Under the pieces are notes generated by a model. That model was given only the letters and a program-made list of their open reading frames with translations. It was not told where the DNA came from and did no database searches. Shown here one piece after another: positions 42,687 to 51,661 of a DNA stretch of 64,000 bases. The stretch is from Verrucomicrobiota bacterium (GTDB taxonomy: Bacteria > Verrucomicrobiota > Verrucomicrobiia > Verrucomicrobiales > DEV007): assembly GCA_018970725.1 (NCBI GenBank), contig JAGWVU010000003.1, positions 115,712 to 179,711 of the forward strand, read 5' to 3'. Both the position numbers and the translations under genes were made by a program. Every line of letters starts with the position of its first letter. Position 1 is the first letter of the stretch.

Positions 42687-45151
42687 TCCTTCGTCAGGGT
42701 TTCGTCAAGGTTCAACAGGGTGAGGCAGAGCGTGGTCCAGACGGCATGCTGCCGGGGATCCAACGTCGGGTCGCGTGGCGAAGTTCCCTGGGCCAGAAGC
42801 TGCTCCGCGGCTGTAATGTCGGCGGCGAACATGGCCCCTGCGCGATCCAGTGCCCGTTGCCAGATCGCAGTTTCGCCCGGGGTTACAGACCGGGCCCAGA
42901 GCAGATCCGCGGCGAGAGCGAACCGGGCGCCATCGGTTGGCTCGGTGAGAAGGATGCGTTGTGCCAAGGCGCGCGCGGCCTCGACATAGGTCACGTCGTT
43001 CAATACCGTGAGGGCATGCATCGGGGTGTTCGTCCGCAACGGTTTCACCTGACAAACCTGCCGCTTCGCGGAGTCGAAGAAGAGCGTGGGACCGACAATC
43101 CGCCGCCAGAAGGTGTAGAGGCTCCGGCGATGCAGGTCCTCTCCGGACGACAAACTGTATTTCTTGTTTCCAAAGGTCGCCTCTTCCCAGACTCCCGGTG
43201 GCTGATACCCGTTCACCGCCGGACCGCCATTGAGGGGACGCAACAGCCCGGAGGCGGCGAGGGCCTGGTCACGGATCATCCACGAGGGCAGGCGGAATCT
43301 GGCCCCTCTCGCGAGTAACCGGTTCTCCGGGTCCCGCTCGTGGATTTCCACCGAGGCGATCACCGAGGAGCGTCGGTAGGTCTCGCTGGTGACAATGGTG
43401 CGGATCAAGCCCTTGAGATTCCAGCCGGAATCCATCAACTCGGCGGCAAGCCAATCGAGCACCTCGGGCTGGGGAGGAGGCTCCGACTGAAGGCCGAAGT
43501 CCTCGGCGGTCTTGACCAGACCCACCCCGAAAAACATCTGCCAAATGCGATTGACCGTGACCCGGGCGGTGAGTGGATGGTCGCGGCGGACCAGCCACTT
43601 GGCGAGTGCCAGACGATTGGCGGTCTCCCCGTCCGCCAAGGGAGGAAGGGCGGCGGGAACTCCCGCCTTGACCTCGTCCCGGGGCTGATCATAAAGGCCG
43701 TGATCGAGGAGATGGGTGGCACGCAGGGTCTTTAGGTCCTCCATCACCATCACCCGGGGGATGGCCGAGTTCGCACCATCCCGGGCATCGCGTTGCGTGG
43801 TCCATCTCCCTTGAACCCGGGCCCAATCGGGGTTTGCGTTGCCGAGTTGCACGCCGAGCGTCGTCCAGTCTTCCCGGGAGCGTGACCCCGGCTTCTTGGC
43901 CAGTGCGGCCAATGCCGGTCCGGAGAGCGCCTTCAGCGCCTCGGTCCCGGGGGGCCAGGATCGGGCCTCGAGTTGTTCAAGTTCCTTGGTGACGGCGTGG
44001 AATGCCTCCGTTTCACGGGCCAATCGCGCGTCAAGCTCCGGGCTCGACCAATCCTGAACCGGCGCGGTCTGCGGACTACCCCCGCTTCCCGTGACCGGTG
44101 TCTGATTGAAGAAGGCGGTGAACTGGTAGTATTCTTTCTGGGTCAGCGGATCGAATTTGTGGTCGTGGCATCGGCAGCAGTTCAGGGTCAGCCCGAGCCA
44201 GACCGTGCCCATCGTCTCGGTCATGTCCATCACGTAGTCGACCCGGTTCTCTTCCGCGATGCGGCCTCCCTCGCCGTTGATCATGTGGTTGCGGTTGAAG
44301 GCGGTGGCGAGGACCTGCTCCCGGCTGGCCTCCGGGAGAAGATCCCCAGCGAGTTGCCAGATCGTGAACTGATCGTAGGGCAGGTTTTCGTTGAAGGCCT
44401 TGACCACCCAATCGCGCCAAGGCCACATCGTCCGTTCGTTGTCGCCCTGATAGCCGTTGGAGTCCGCGTAACGTGCCGCTTCCAACCAATCCCAAGCCAT
44501 CCGTTCCCCAAAGGAAGGCTTGCGCAGCGTGCGGTCCACCAGCCGTTCCCACGCTCCGGGGGAGGAATCGAGGAGGAACATTTTCGTATCCTCCGGGGTC
44601 GGGGGAAGACCGGTCAGGTCCAGGCTGAGCCGCCGGACCAGTGTTTCCCGGTCCGCCAGCGGGTTCGGGGCGATTCCTTCCCCGGTGAGGCGGCGCTCGA
44701 TCAGCGTGTCGATCGGATGCCGTGAGCCGTCGCCGGATTCCGGGCGTGTCACCGGGGCAAAGGCCCAGTGTTTTCCCCAGCGAGCCCCGTCCTCGAGCCA
44801 TCGTCGGATGAGATCCCTCTGCGCGGTGGTCAATTCGCGGGAGAGCTTCGCCGGGGGCATGCGCTCTTCAGGATCATCCGTGGAAAGTCGGGCCCAAAGC
44901 TCGCTCGCCTCCGGACTCCCGGCTGCGATGACCCGGTGCCCGTCCGCGCGTTCCCGTTTGGCGTCGGTCTCGTCATCGAGCCGGAGATCACCCTTGCGGC
45001 CATTCCTCGCGTCCGGCCCGTGGCACTGGAAACAATGGTCCGAGAGGATCGGGAGAATGTCCCTCGTGAAATCCGGACTCCGCCCGGGGGCGGCCGAAGC
45101 CGCCGCTGTCGTCAGAAAAAGGAGCAGGGCGATGGTTCGCGGATGACGCAT
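42683..45151 (-). CDS. Exported DUF1549/DUF1553 cytochrome (PSD1 family)
   Basis: The 822-residue product (ATG at 45151) has a signal peptide (residues 1-20). A PSCyt1 domain follows with heme motif CFQCH and MPPAKLSRELTTAQRDLIRRWLEDGA. DUF1549 comes next (RRLSLDLTGLPPTPEDT, ARYADSNGYQGDNERTMWPWRDWV, LNCCRCHDHKFDPLTQKEYY) and then DUF1553 (RVTVNRIWQMFFGVGLVKTAEDFG). The CCRCH segment is a second possible heme site. It is cotranscribed with the DUF1501 gene (4-base overlap). Probably periplasmic; function unproven. Confidence 0.93.
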   Translation of the reverse strand: MRHPRTIALLLFLTTAAASAAPGRSPDFTRDILPILSDHCFQCHGPDARNGRKGDLRLDDETDAKRERADGHRVIAAGSPEASELWARLSTDDPEERMPPAKLSRELTTAQRDLIRRWLEDGARWGKHWAFAPVTRPESGDGSRHPIDTLIERRLTGEGIAPNPLADRETLVRRLSLDLTGLPPTPEDTKMFLLDSSPGAWERLVDRTLRKPSFGERMAWDWLEAARYADSNGYQGDNERTMWPWRDWVVKAFNENLPYDQFTIWQLAGDLLPEASREQVLATAFNRNHMINGEGGRIAEENRVDYVMDMTETMGTVWLGLTLNCCRCHDHKFDPLTQKEYYQFTAFFNQTPVTGSGGSPQTAPVQDWSSPELDARLARETEAFHAVTKELEQLEARSWPPGTEALKALSGPALAALAKKPGSRSREDWTTLGVQLGNANPDWARVQGRWTTQRDARDGANSAIPRVMVMEDLKTLRATHLLDHGLYDQPRDEVKAGVPAALPPLADGETANRLALAKWLVRRDHPLTARVTVNRIWQMFFGVGLVKTAEDFGLQSEPPPQPEVLDWLAAELMDSGWNLKGLIRTIVTSETYRRSSVIASVEIHERDPENRLLARGARFRLPSWMIRDQALAASGLLRPLNGGPAVNGYQPPGVWEEATFGNKKYSLSSGEDLHRRSLYTFWRRIVGPTLFFDSAKRQVCQVKPLRTNTPMHALTVLNDVTYVEAARALAQRILLTEPTDGARFALAADLLWARSVTPGETAIWQRALDRAGAMFAADITAAEQLLAQGTSPRDPTLDPRQHAVWTTLCLTLLNLDETLTKE

Positions 45152-45225
45152 GGGCAAGTCACTTCAACCACGACGGCACCCCTCCGATTCTTGCGTGGAA
45201 GCCCATCGTGGTCTCCCGGGGCCGG

Positions 45226-47031
45226 TCAGCTGTGGAAATCGCGTCCGTCGAGCGTCGCCTTGACATGGCCGGCCCGGATGCAGAAGTCCCCGAAACGCTC
45301 GCCAGGGTTACGCTTGGCGGCATATTCAAGGATGAGGGGGCGGAGGATCGCGGTGACCTCCTCCGCCTTGGCCGAGTCCCGATAGAGTTTGCCGAGGCGC
45401 TGGCCGTGGAAGCCGGCTCCCAGATAGAGGTTATAAGTGGCCGGGTTCCGACCCACCAGACCGATCTCGGCGATGTAGGGACGGGCGCAACCGTTGGGAC
45501 AGCCCGTCATCCGAATGGTGATGGCGTCCTGACTCAGGCCTGCTTCCTCGAGAACGCCTTCGATTTCGCCCACCAGATCGGGAAGATAGCGCTCGCTCTC
45601 GGCCAGAGCGAGGCCGCAGGTTGGCAGGGCCACGCAGGCCATCGAATTGAGGCGTAGGGCGGACCGGTTGTGGCTGTCCGCGATCCCGTATTTTACAAGG
45701 AGTTCCTCGATCCGTCCACGGTTCTGCGGGGAGACGTTGGCGATGATCAGATTCTGGTTTGCGGTCAGCCGGAAATCGCCCTCGTGGATTTTCGCGATCT
45801 CCCGCAGCCCCGTGCGCATCGGATAATCGGCGGTGTCGAGCACCCGGCCGTTTTGGATGAACAGGGTGAGGTGGCTGTTGCCGTTGGCATCCTTGACCCA
45901 GCCGTAACGGTCTCCGTTGTCCTCGAAATGGAAAGGGCGCGGCACCTCCATTTTGTAGCCGAGCCGCTCCTCGACGAGTTCGCGGAACCGATCGATCCCC
46001 AGATCATCCACCGTGTATTTGAGGCGCGAATGTTTGCGGTCGGAGCGATCGCCGTAATCGCGCTGCACGGTGACGACCTTTTCGGCCACATCGACCGCAT
46101 CCTCCGGCTGGCAAAAACCCAGCATCCGGGCCAACTGCGGGTAGGTCTGTTCGTTGCCGTGGGTCATCCCGAGGCCACCACCCACGGTGACATTGTAGCC
46201 GACGACTTTTCCGTTCTCCACGATGGCGATAAATCCGAGGCAGTGCGCAAAGATGTCCACATCGTTGCTCGGGGGAATTGCCACCACGGTCTTGAATTTC
46301 CGTGGCAAATACTGCGACCCGTAGATCGGCTCTTCCTCGACCGGATCCTTGGTCACCTGGATTTTCTCCCCGGAACCGTTGTCAAGCCAGATCTCATGGT
46401 AGGCCCGGGTGCGGGGCGTGAGGTGGTCGCTGATCGCTTGTGCGACCCCGAGCACCTCCGCGTGAACCGTGGAGAGGTGCGGGTTCGGGTTGCACATCAC
46501 GTTCCGGTTCACGTCACCGCAGGCCGCGATCGTGTCCAACAGCGCCTCGTTGATCTCACGGACCGTGGTTTTGAGGTTCGACTTGATGACGCCGTGAAAC
46601 TGAAACGCCTGGCGCGTGGTCAGTTTGAGGGTCCCGTTCGCGTAGTCCGTGGCCAGGCGGTCCATGTCCAGCCACTGGCGCGGGGTGCAGACGCCGCCGG
46701 CCACCCGCACCCGAATCATGAATGAGAAGGCCGGCTCCAGCTTCTGTTTGCGGCGCTCCCGGCGCACGTCCCGGTCGTCCTGCTGATAAATCCCGTGGAA
46801 CTTCGTGAGTTGCGTGTCCGATTCCGCCAGCGCTCCGGTCGAAAGGTCCGCGAGACCGTCGAGTAGGGTCCCCCGCAGGTAGTCGCTCGCGACCTTGATC
46901 GATTCGTTGGCGTGCAACTTCTTCAGATCGGTCTCGTGCTGCGGACGCGGCGAGGGACGATGGTGCGCGCCGACGGCACCGGTCGGGCTCTTTGCGGGGG
47001 TGGACTTGCGTGGCTTGGCGGTAGAGGCCAT
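45226..47031 (-). CDS. Sulfite (or nitrite) reductase hemoprotein
   Basis: The 601-residue product (ATG at 47031) has two ferredoxin-like half-domains and siroheme/4Fe-4S domains. The cluster cysteines are in [13 protein letters not shown] and [12 protein letters not shown], in the CysI pattern, and a first siroheme segment [12 protein letters not shown] lies earlier. The first 35 residues are a basic, low-complexity extension rich in K, P and T. Similarity is higher to assimilatory sulfite reductase hemoprotein (CysI) than to ferredoxin-nitrite reductase, so reduction of sulfite to sulfide is most likely. No flavoprotein subunit or cys gene is adjacent. Confidence 0.88.
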   Translation of the reverse strand: MASTAKPRKSTPAKSPTGAVGAHHRPSPRPQHETDLKKLHANESIKVASDYLRGTLLDGLADLSTGALAESDTQLTKFHGIYQQDDRDVRRERRKQKLEPAFSFMIRVRVAGGVCTPRQWLDMDRLATDYANGTLKLTTRQAFQFHGVIKSNLKTTVREINEALLDTIAACGDVNRNVMCNPNPHLSTVHAEVLGVAQAISDHLTPRTRAYHEIWLDNGSGEKIQVTKDPVEEEPIYGSQYLPRKFKTVVAIPPSNDVDIFAHCLGFIAIVENGKVVGYNVTVGGGLGMTHGNEQTYPQLARMLGFCQPEDAVDVAEKVVTVQRDYGDRSDRKHSRLKYTVDDLGIDRFRELVEERLGYKMEVPRPFHFEDNGDRYGWVKDANGNSHLTLFIQNGRVLDTADYPMRTGLREIAKIHEGDFRLTANQNLIIANVSPQNRGRIEELLVKYGIADSHNRSALRLNSMACVALPTCGLALAESERYLPDLVGEIEGVLEEAGLSQDAITIRMTGCPNGCARPYIAEIGLVGRNPATYNLYLGAGFHGQRLGKLYRDSAKAEEVTAILRPLILEYAAKRNPGERFGDFCIRAGHVKATLDGRDFHS

Positions 47032-47409
47032 GGGTAAATCGGAAGAGGGAATCTGCGAAAGAGGGGGGAACCTACGCGGGATCGCCGAGGTTGCAAACAG
47101 ACAGAAGCCGGTCCTGCTCTGCCCCAGATTCCTGCCCCCGATCCCGTAGCACAGCCGTCCCGGCTGTGCAGGCTTGCGGGCGTCCCGCCTGGAACTTCCG
47201 CATGACTCCCCCCAAGCCGAAGGCATCAGACCTTTCACGACTTTCCCCTTTTTTTCCGGGGCCGTTCAAAAGCTCAACGCACCCCGGCGTCCGGGACCTT
47301 GGGGCGAACGGCCTAGGGATATCCAGGCGCCCTCATCCCGGAAGCCGTACGCGATCCACAAACAGATTCTATATGGAGTGAATTATGAAATATACGAAAG
47401 TTATATATT
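47032..47409. other. Intergenic region between the reductase and kinase genes
   Basis: This 378-base divergent region contains the double-hairpin repeat at 47149-47188 and a sharply AT-rich stretch at about 47365-47415 directly before the kinase start. No riboswitch core (SAM or otherwise) was recognised ahead of the sulfite reductase gene and no additional gene is supported. Confidence 0.5.
47149..47188. repeat. REP-like double hairpin element
   Basis: Two inverted repeats stand back to back: GCACAGCCG-TCC-CGGCTGTGC (47149-47169) and GCGGG-CGT-CCCGC (47176-47188). Such GTCCC-centred repeats are scattered between genes in many Verrucomicrobia genomes, where they are often mistranslated as [16 protein letters not shown] peptides. 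Only one copy is visible in this window. Confidence 0.6.
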
Positions 47410-48864
47410 ATGATGAGGGCGGTGGACGGATCAAGGGGAGCATCGGGGCAGGAGTGGCGTCTAGGACGCGGAACATCGGCACAAAGCCCCGGGCAGCGGG
47501 ATTCTTGCTGCGAGGAGGCGCCGGTCGGATTGCTGGCGATGAACCGTGTCGGGAGAGTTCTTGAGGCGAACCGGGCAGCTCGCTCGATGCTCGGGATCCC
47601 TTGTCGGAAAATGGGCCAGGTCAACTTCGTCGGGCTTCTGGAAAAGACGAGTCAGTCCGTCTTTGGCGCCCATCTAGCCTCAGTCTTCGCGGGGCGGGAA
47701 CTCGAGCGGTGTCGTGTCAAGACGAACGGTTGCAACGTGGGGTGGATGGAACTGCACATCGCGCGGCCGAAGCCGAAAGTCGGCGGCGTTTCCTCGTCAC
47801 GGATCTGTCGGGTGAGTCTGAATTCCTCTTCTGTTGGGGAAGGCTCGTGGGATCCGTGGACGGAAGTAGCGGACTCGACCGCGTGGTGTCTGGGATGTCC
47901 CATTCCCGTGATTCTCACCGATGGATCGGCTTCGGTGCGCTGTTGGAACCCGGCGGCCGAAACCTTCTTCGGGTATCGAAGCGACGAAGTCGTGGGAGAG
48001 GTGATCTCGCGATTGGCTCCGCCGGACTGCCAGAACGAATGGATGGGATTGGCAAGGGAAATGGGCGCAGGGACCAGAGGGATCAAGATGGACACGGCCT
48101 GCCTGCATAAGACCGGAAGAAGAATCGCAGTCTCCGTAAATAGCAACGGCATCCGGTCGTTGGATGGTGGATGGGTCGGTCAGGCTTGGTTTATCCTTGA
48201 GCAGCATGGCGAGGGGCGGCTGGAAAGACAGATCGCCGAAGCGGTGGATGCGGAGAAGCATCGGATGGGAATGGAGTTGCACGACGGTCTCGGTTCACTC
48301 CTGACCGTGTTAGACTGTCGCACCAAAACCTTTGCGCGGGCGCTGCGATCAAAAGGGTTGAAACGCGAGTCCTCGGAGGCCTTGGCCATTTCCACGGAGA
48401 TCCGGGGGGCGATCCGGCAGATGCGAAGTCTGGCGAGTGGTCTGCAGCCCCTTGATGGTGAGGCGGACTCACTCATTCTGGCCTTGCGCAATCTCGCAGA
48501 TCGCGCCGGAAGAACGAGACGGATCCAATGCCGCTTCCTTGAGCCGGCCCAACCGCTCTCTTTGGGGGATGCGTCCATGGCCAATCACCTGTTTGCGATT
48601 GCCTGTGAGGCGGTGCAAAACGCCATCCGGCATAGTGGCGGAAGCCGGATCACGATCCAACTCAAGGCCCGGGATGGCAAACTGCGCCTCAGTGTGGCCG
48701 ATAACGGAAAAGGCGTCGAGCCTGAGCGCTGTGAAAAGCCGGGGATGGGGCTTGGAACGATGAGTTCCCGGGCCCGCCTCCTCGGAGGACGCCTGGCAAT
48801 TGTGCGCCGGCCGGAAGGCGGAACCCGGGTGGTTTGCGAGGCGGGCCTGATCGGGTGCTCGTGA
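47410..48864 (+). CDS. Soluble two-PAS sensor histidine kinase (HisKA_3 type)
   Basis: The 484-residue product has no membrane segment. It has a PAS domain at about residues 36-125 (EEAPVGLLAMNRVGRVLEAN), a second PAS at about 153-265 (CPIPVILTDGSASVRCWNPAAETFFGY), and a dimerisation domain with the predicted phosphohistidine H291 in ELHDGLGSLL. The ATPase domain follows, with EAVQNAIRHSGG, DNGKGV and GMGLGTMSSRARLLGG. It should phosphorylate a NarL-type regulator, and one is encoded convergently 28 bases away. The N-terminal half is rich in cysteine (for example DSCCEE, CLGCP), which could allow redox or metal sensing; that is speculative. Confidence 0.88.
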   Translation: MMRAVDGSRGASGQEWRLGRGTSAQSPGQRDSCCEEAPVGLLAMNRVGRVLEANRAARSMLGIPCRKMGQVNFVGLLEKTSQSVFGAHLASVFAGRELERCRVKTNGCNVGWMELHIARPKPKVGGVSSSRICRVSLNSSSVGEGSWDPWTEVADSTAWCLGCPIPVILTDGSASVRCWNPAAETFFGYRSDEVVGEVISRLAPPDCQNEWMGLAREMGAGTRGIKMDTACLHKTGRRIAVSVNSNGIRSLDGGWVGQAWFILEQHGEGRLERQIAEAVDAEKHRMGMELHDGLGSLLTVLDCRTKTFARALRSKGLKRESSEALAISTEIRGAIRQMRSLASGLQPLDGEADSLILALRNLADRAGRTRRIQCRFLEPAQPLSLGDASMANHLFAIACEAVQNAIRHSGGSRITIQLKARDGKLRLSVADNGKGVEPERCEKPGMGLGTMSSRARLLGGRLAIVRRPEGGTRVVCEAGLIGCS

Positions 48865-48892
48865 GGGGAAAATCCGGCCCGCCCGCCCGGGT

Positions 48893-49585
48893 TCAGTGGG
48901 CCGCCTCCGCGGTCTCGGACCAGCGCACCGCAAAGCGAAGCAGCGCGTTGCTGTCGGGAAGCCCGAGCTTTTTCCGGATGTGGGCCCGGTGAGCTTCGAC
49001 TGTGCGGGGTTCGATTCCAAGTTGTTTGGCGATCTCACCCTGACTTCTCCCGTTGCCGATGAGGCCGAAGATCTCCAGTTCCCGGTCAGTCAGGCGGTCC
49101 AAGGGGAAAACCGGCGAACTCCCGGCCACCATGCCCCGGAGGAAAACCTCGGAGAGGGATTGGCTGACGTAGGGTTTGCCCCGGAGCACCTGACGGATCG
49201 CGATGACCAGCTCCTCGGACGCCACCTCTTTCATGAGGTAGCCGCGGCCTCCCGCCTTGAGCACCCGCTCACCGTAAAGGCGTTCATCGTGCATCGAGAC
49301 GACGAGCACCGGAATCTGGGGGTGCAGGCTGCGCAGATCCTTGATCAGCTCCAGACCGCTGCGACCGGGCAGGGAGATGTCAGTGACGACAATGTCGGGC
49401 CGGATCCGCTCCAGCATGCGAAGCGCCTCGGATGCGGAGGCGGCCTCCCCGCAGATCTCCAAGTCCGGTTCGGGGTCGATCAGTTGGTGCCATCCGCCCC
49501 TGAGGAGCGCATGGTCGTCGACGATGAGGATGCGTTTGCGCTCCGGTGAGGAAGCCCCTGGCTGCTTGGTTGGCTCGTTGACCAT
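48893..49585 (-). CDS. NarL/FixJ-family response regulator
   Basis: The 230-residue product (ATG at 49585) has a receiver domain with acidic pair D23/D24, phosphoacceptor D69 in VVTDISLPGRSG and the conserved K in YLMKEVASEE. A LuxR-type helix-turn-helix follows (LTDRELEIFGLIGNGRSQGEIAKQLGI). The obvious partner is the kinase encoded tail-to-tail on the other strand. Three inverted repeats lie just upstream of its start and could be its own binding sites. Confidence 0.93.
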   Translation of the reverse strand: MVNEPTKQPGASSPERKRILIVDDHALLRGGWHQLIDPEPDLEICGEAASASEALRMLERIRPDIVVTDISLPGRSGLELIKDLRSLHPQIPVLVVSMHDERLYGERVLKAGGRGYLMKEVASEELVIAIRQVLRGKPYVSQSLSEVFLRGMVAGSSPVFPLDRLTDRELEIFGLIGNGRSQGEIAKQLGIEPRTVEAHRAHIRKKLGLPDSNALLRFAVRWSETAEAAH

Positions 49586-49604
49586 GGGGCATTTAGTAGA
49601 GGAA

Positions 49605-49664
49605 CGCTTCCCGAAGCGCAAACGAGAACTGGTCGTTCTCGTATAGGTACGGCAGATCCGTACC
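49605..49664. promoter_or_regulatory. Three consecutive inverted repeats in a divergent control region
   Basis: Within 60 bases there are three perfect palindromic elements: CGCTTC-CC-GAAGCG (49605-49618), ACGAGAAC-TGGTC-GTTCTCGT (49622-49642) and GGTACGG-CAGAT-CCGTACC (49646-49664). They lie 20 bases upstream of the response regulator start and about 105 bases upstream of the thiolase start. They may be operator sites or a folded leader of the regulator mRNA. Confidence 0.5.
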
Positions 49665-49769
49665 GAGGGATGACCGGTTGCCCCGCATGCTCGCTAGGCT
49701 GGCTCATGGGTTGCGAAGGTCCTGTTGTCTCCTATTCTCTATACGCACGGCGAACGTCGTTTTAAATAA

Positions 49770-50912
49770 ATGCGAAATGTAGCTATTTTAGGAGTTGGGC
49801 AAATTGGTGTCGCCAAGCACGGGACGTCATCTTTGAGAAAGTTGGCTTCTTCCGCCTGCGTTCAGGCCATGAAGGATGCCGGTGTGGATCATGTGGAGGC
49901 GGTGTTCGTCGGAAATATGATTGCGACGGAGGCGACCGGCCAGGGACATCTCGGTCCGCTGCTCGCCGGGGAGCTGGGGTGCGGCCCGGTGGAATGTGTT
50001 TCGATCAATGCGGCCTGTGCGAGCGGTGCCGCCGCGGTTCGTCAAGCCTATCTTGCGGTGGCCTCGGGACAATATCGGACGGTTCTTGCGGTCGGCTTGG
50101 AAAAGATGACCAGTCTTGATCGATCGTCCCTCACGCGTCTGCTCGCAACAGCTGCCGATGCGGAGTTGGAGGTGGCGAACAGTGCCACGTTTCTCGCCTT
50201 GAACGCCCTGCTCATGCAGAGGTATATGCATGAATATCACGTGAATCGGACCAGCTTCCATCCCTTCGTGAGGGTGGCTCATGACAACGCCCTGCGGAAC
50301 CCTCACGCCCGTCTTCAGGAAAGCGTGTCGCTCGAGTCTTATCTTCAAGCGAGGATGATCGCGGATCCGATCGGGTTGTATGATTGTTGTCCGACCGGTG
50401 ACGGCGCCGCGGCCGTCGTTCTGGGGCGTGATCTCCCGGCCCGGGGGGCGGTGGTGATCACCGGAAGCTCCTCCGCCAGTGATTCCCTGAGTCTTCAGGA
50501 GCGCCGCAATCCGCTTTGGCTCCATGCCGCCGAGGAGTCCTGCCGGAGCGCCCTGAGTCAGGCGAACCGTTGCCTTGGGGAAATTGACCTCCTCGAGCCG
50601 CACGATGCCTTTACGGTGATGGTGGCGCTGAGTCTTGAGGCTTGTGGCTTCGCGGAGCGGGGCCGGGGCACCGAGTTTGCCCGGGACGAGGGAATCGGCC
50701 TGCGCGGTCGTCTGCCCATCTGCACCGCCGGCGGTCTCAAGGCCCGGGGACATCCCGTGGGGGCGACGGGTGTCTATCAAGTTATCGAAGCGGCGCTGCA
50801 GCTCCGGGGCGAGGCTGGCGCCAACCAGGTTCCCGGTGCGGCGGTGGCTATGACACAGAGCTTTGGGGGCACCGCGGCCACGGTCATCACCCACGTCCTT
50901 GAAAGATGTTAA
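49770..50912 (+). CDS. Thiolase-superfamily acyltransferase (SCP-x/archaeal-type)
   Basis: The 380-residue product has the thiolase fold with nucleophile cysteine in SINAACASGAAAV, EPHDAFTVM and the C-terminal GGLKARGHPVGATG motif. The second catalytic cysteine loop of biosynthetic thiolases (GCSG, present in PhaA at 54.4 kb) is absent and replaced by QSFGGTAATV, as in SCP-x and archaeal thiolases. Such enzymes usually work with a small DUF35 OB-fold protein, and the next gene looks like one. It may condense or cleave acetoacetyl-CoA or a longer 3-ketoacyl-CoA. It lies near, but is not part of, the pha operon. Confidence 0.82.
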   Translation: MRNVAILGVGQIGVAKHGTSSLRKLASSACVQAMKDAGVDHVEAVFVGNMIATEATGQGHLGPLLAGELGCGPVECVSINAACASGAAAVRQAYLAVASGQYRTVLAVGLEKMTSLDRSSLTRLLATAADAELEVANSATFLALNALLMQRYMHEYHVNRTSFHPFVRVAHDNALRNPHARLQESVSLESYLQARMIADPIGLYDCCPTGDGAAAVVLGRDLPARGAVVITGSSSASDSLSLQERRNPLWLHAAEESCRSALSQANRCLGEIDLLEPHDAFTVMVALSLEACGFAERGRGTEFARDEGIGLRGRLPICTAGGLKARGHPVGATGVYQVIEAALQLRGEAGANQVPGAAVAMTQSFGGTAATVITHVLERC

Positions 50913-50981
50913 TGTAGTAGCGACAGGGCCCGCGCGAGGCGTCGGACTGCCGTGTAACCTGAAACAGAAACGAACCAAACA

Positions 50982-51347
50982 ATGAAGACAACGAACCCTA
51001 CGCTCTCATCCTTCCTCGAGCAGGCGCGCCATCTCGCGGAAGGGCCTTCAAGCCAGCCTGTCGGACTTCCCATCGGCACGGTCTATTCGCACACGTATCC
51101 TTGTGACGATGGCGGAGGCGCGATGTCCGGAGACTGGCTGGTGCTGGTCAGGCTGACGGGTGGTCCCATGGTGATGGGGTCCATTGCCGCGCCACCGGGA
51201 CAGAGACTGCAGATCGGGACGAGTGTCCGGATGATCCTCGAGGGAGTGCATCAAGATGAACAACCGGCGAGCCACCGGCATCGCTTCGAAGCCGTGATGA
51301 TCACGTCAACCCATTCCGGAGGCCATGGTGAAGGGGCCTCCGCCTGA
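50982..51347 (+). CDS. OB-fold protein of the DUF35 type without zinc ribbon
   Basis: The 121-residue product has a beta-rich core, with GTVYSHTYPCDD, WLVLVRLTGGPMVMGSI, GQRLQIGTSVRMILEGV and a C-terminal HRFEAVMI. It resembles the OB-fold half of DUF35 proteins that pair with thiolases and place acyl-CoA substrates. The usual N-terminal zinc-ribbon cysteines (CxxC...CxxC) are missing. It lies 69 bases after the thiolase gene on the same strand. The call relies strongly on this neighbour. Confidence 0.6.
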   Translation: MKTTNPTLSSFLEQARHLAEGPSSQPVGLPIGTVYSHTYPCDDGGGAMSGDWLVLVRLTGGPMVMGSIAAPPGQRLQIGTSVRMILEGVHQDEQPASHRHRFEAVMITSTHSGGHGEGASA

Positions 51348-51661
51348 CAAAAAACATGAAAACAAAGCTGGCAAATCTTAATAAAAGAAGGAAAAGAACC
51401 GTCGCAGGAACGCAGCCTCCGGCGGGCCGGATTGATACCCTGCCGTTCCTCTCCTTACCGCATCCTCTGGCCGGTTTCGAACCGTCCGCAGTGCGTTCCG
51501 ATCGTTGTGCGTGGGTCGAGCCCTGGGTGGAGTGGTATCGGGTTACGCGGGGCGCGGCTTGGTGAACGGTCGCAGAATTTTCCTGAATCCTTCTCAATCC
51601 AACAAAAAGCCGGGCGATTCTTCGGAATCGCCCGGCTTTATTTTCGGAAGATGGGCAAGAC
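51348..51661. other. Intergenic region between the OB-fold gene and phaC
   Basis: This 314-base stretch holds the bidirectional terminator at 51606-51645. A 69-residue frame at 51356-51565 starts 8 bases after the previous stop with a basic N-terminus, but has no recognisable homology, and was not accepted as a gene. Confidence 0.5.
51606..51645. terminator. Bidirectional intrinsic terminator
   Basis: A perfect 15-base stem (AAAGCCGGGCGATTC / GAATCGCCCGGCTTT) with a TTCG tetraloop at 51606-51639 is flanked by A-rich sequence on the left and TTTATTTT on the right. It can end transcripts of the phaC operon from the right and of the thiolase/OB-fold genes from the left. Confidence 0.92.

Noticed and set aside
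47032..47148. Possible SAM riboswitch before the sulfite reductase gene
   Set aside because: Reading the minus strand, none of the conserved core segments of the SAM riboswitch families was found.
51356..51565. 69-residue frame beginning with a lysine/arginine-rich segment after the OB-fold gene
   Set aside because: No homology, no good ribosome binding site and it lies between a gene and a terminator where untranslated sequence is expected.
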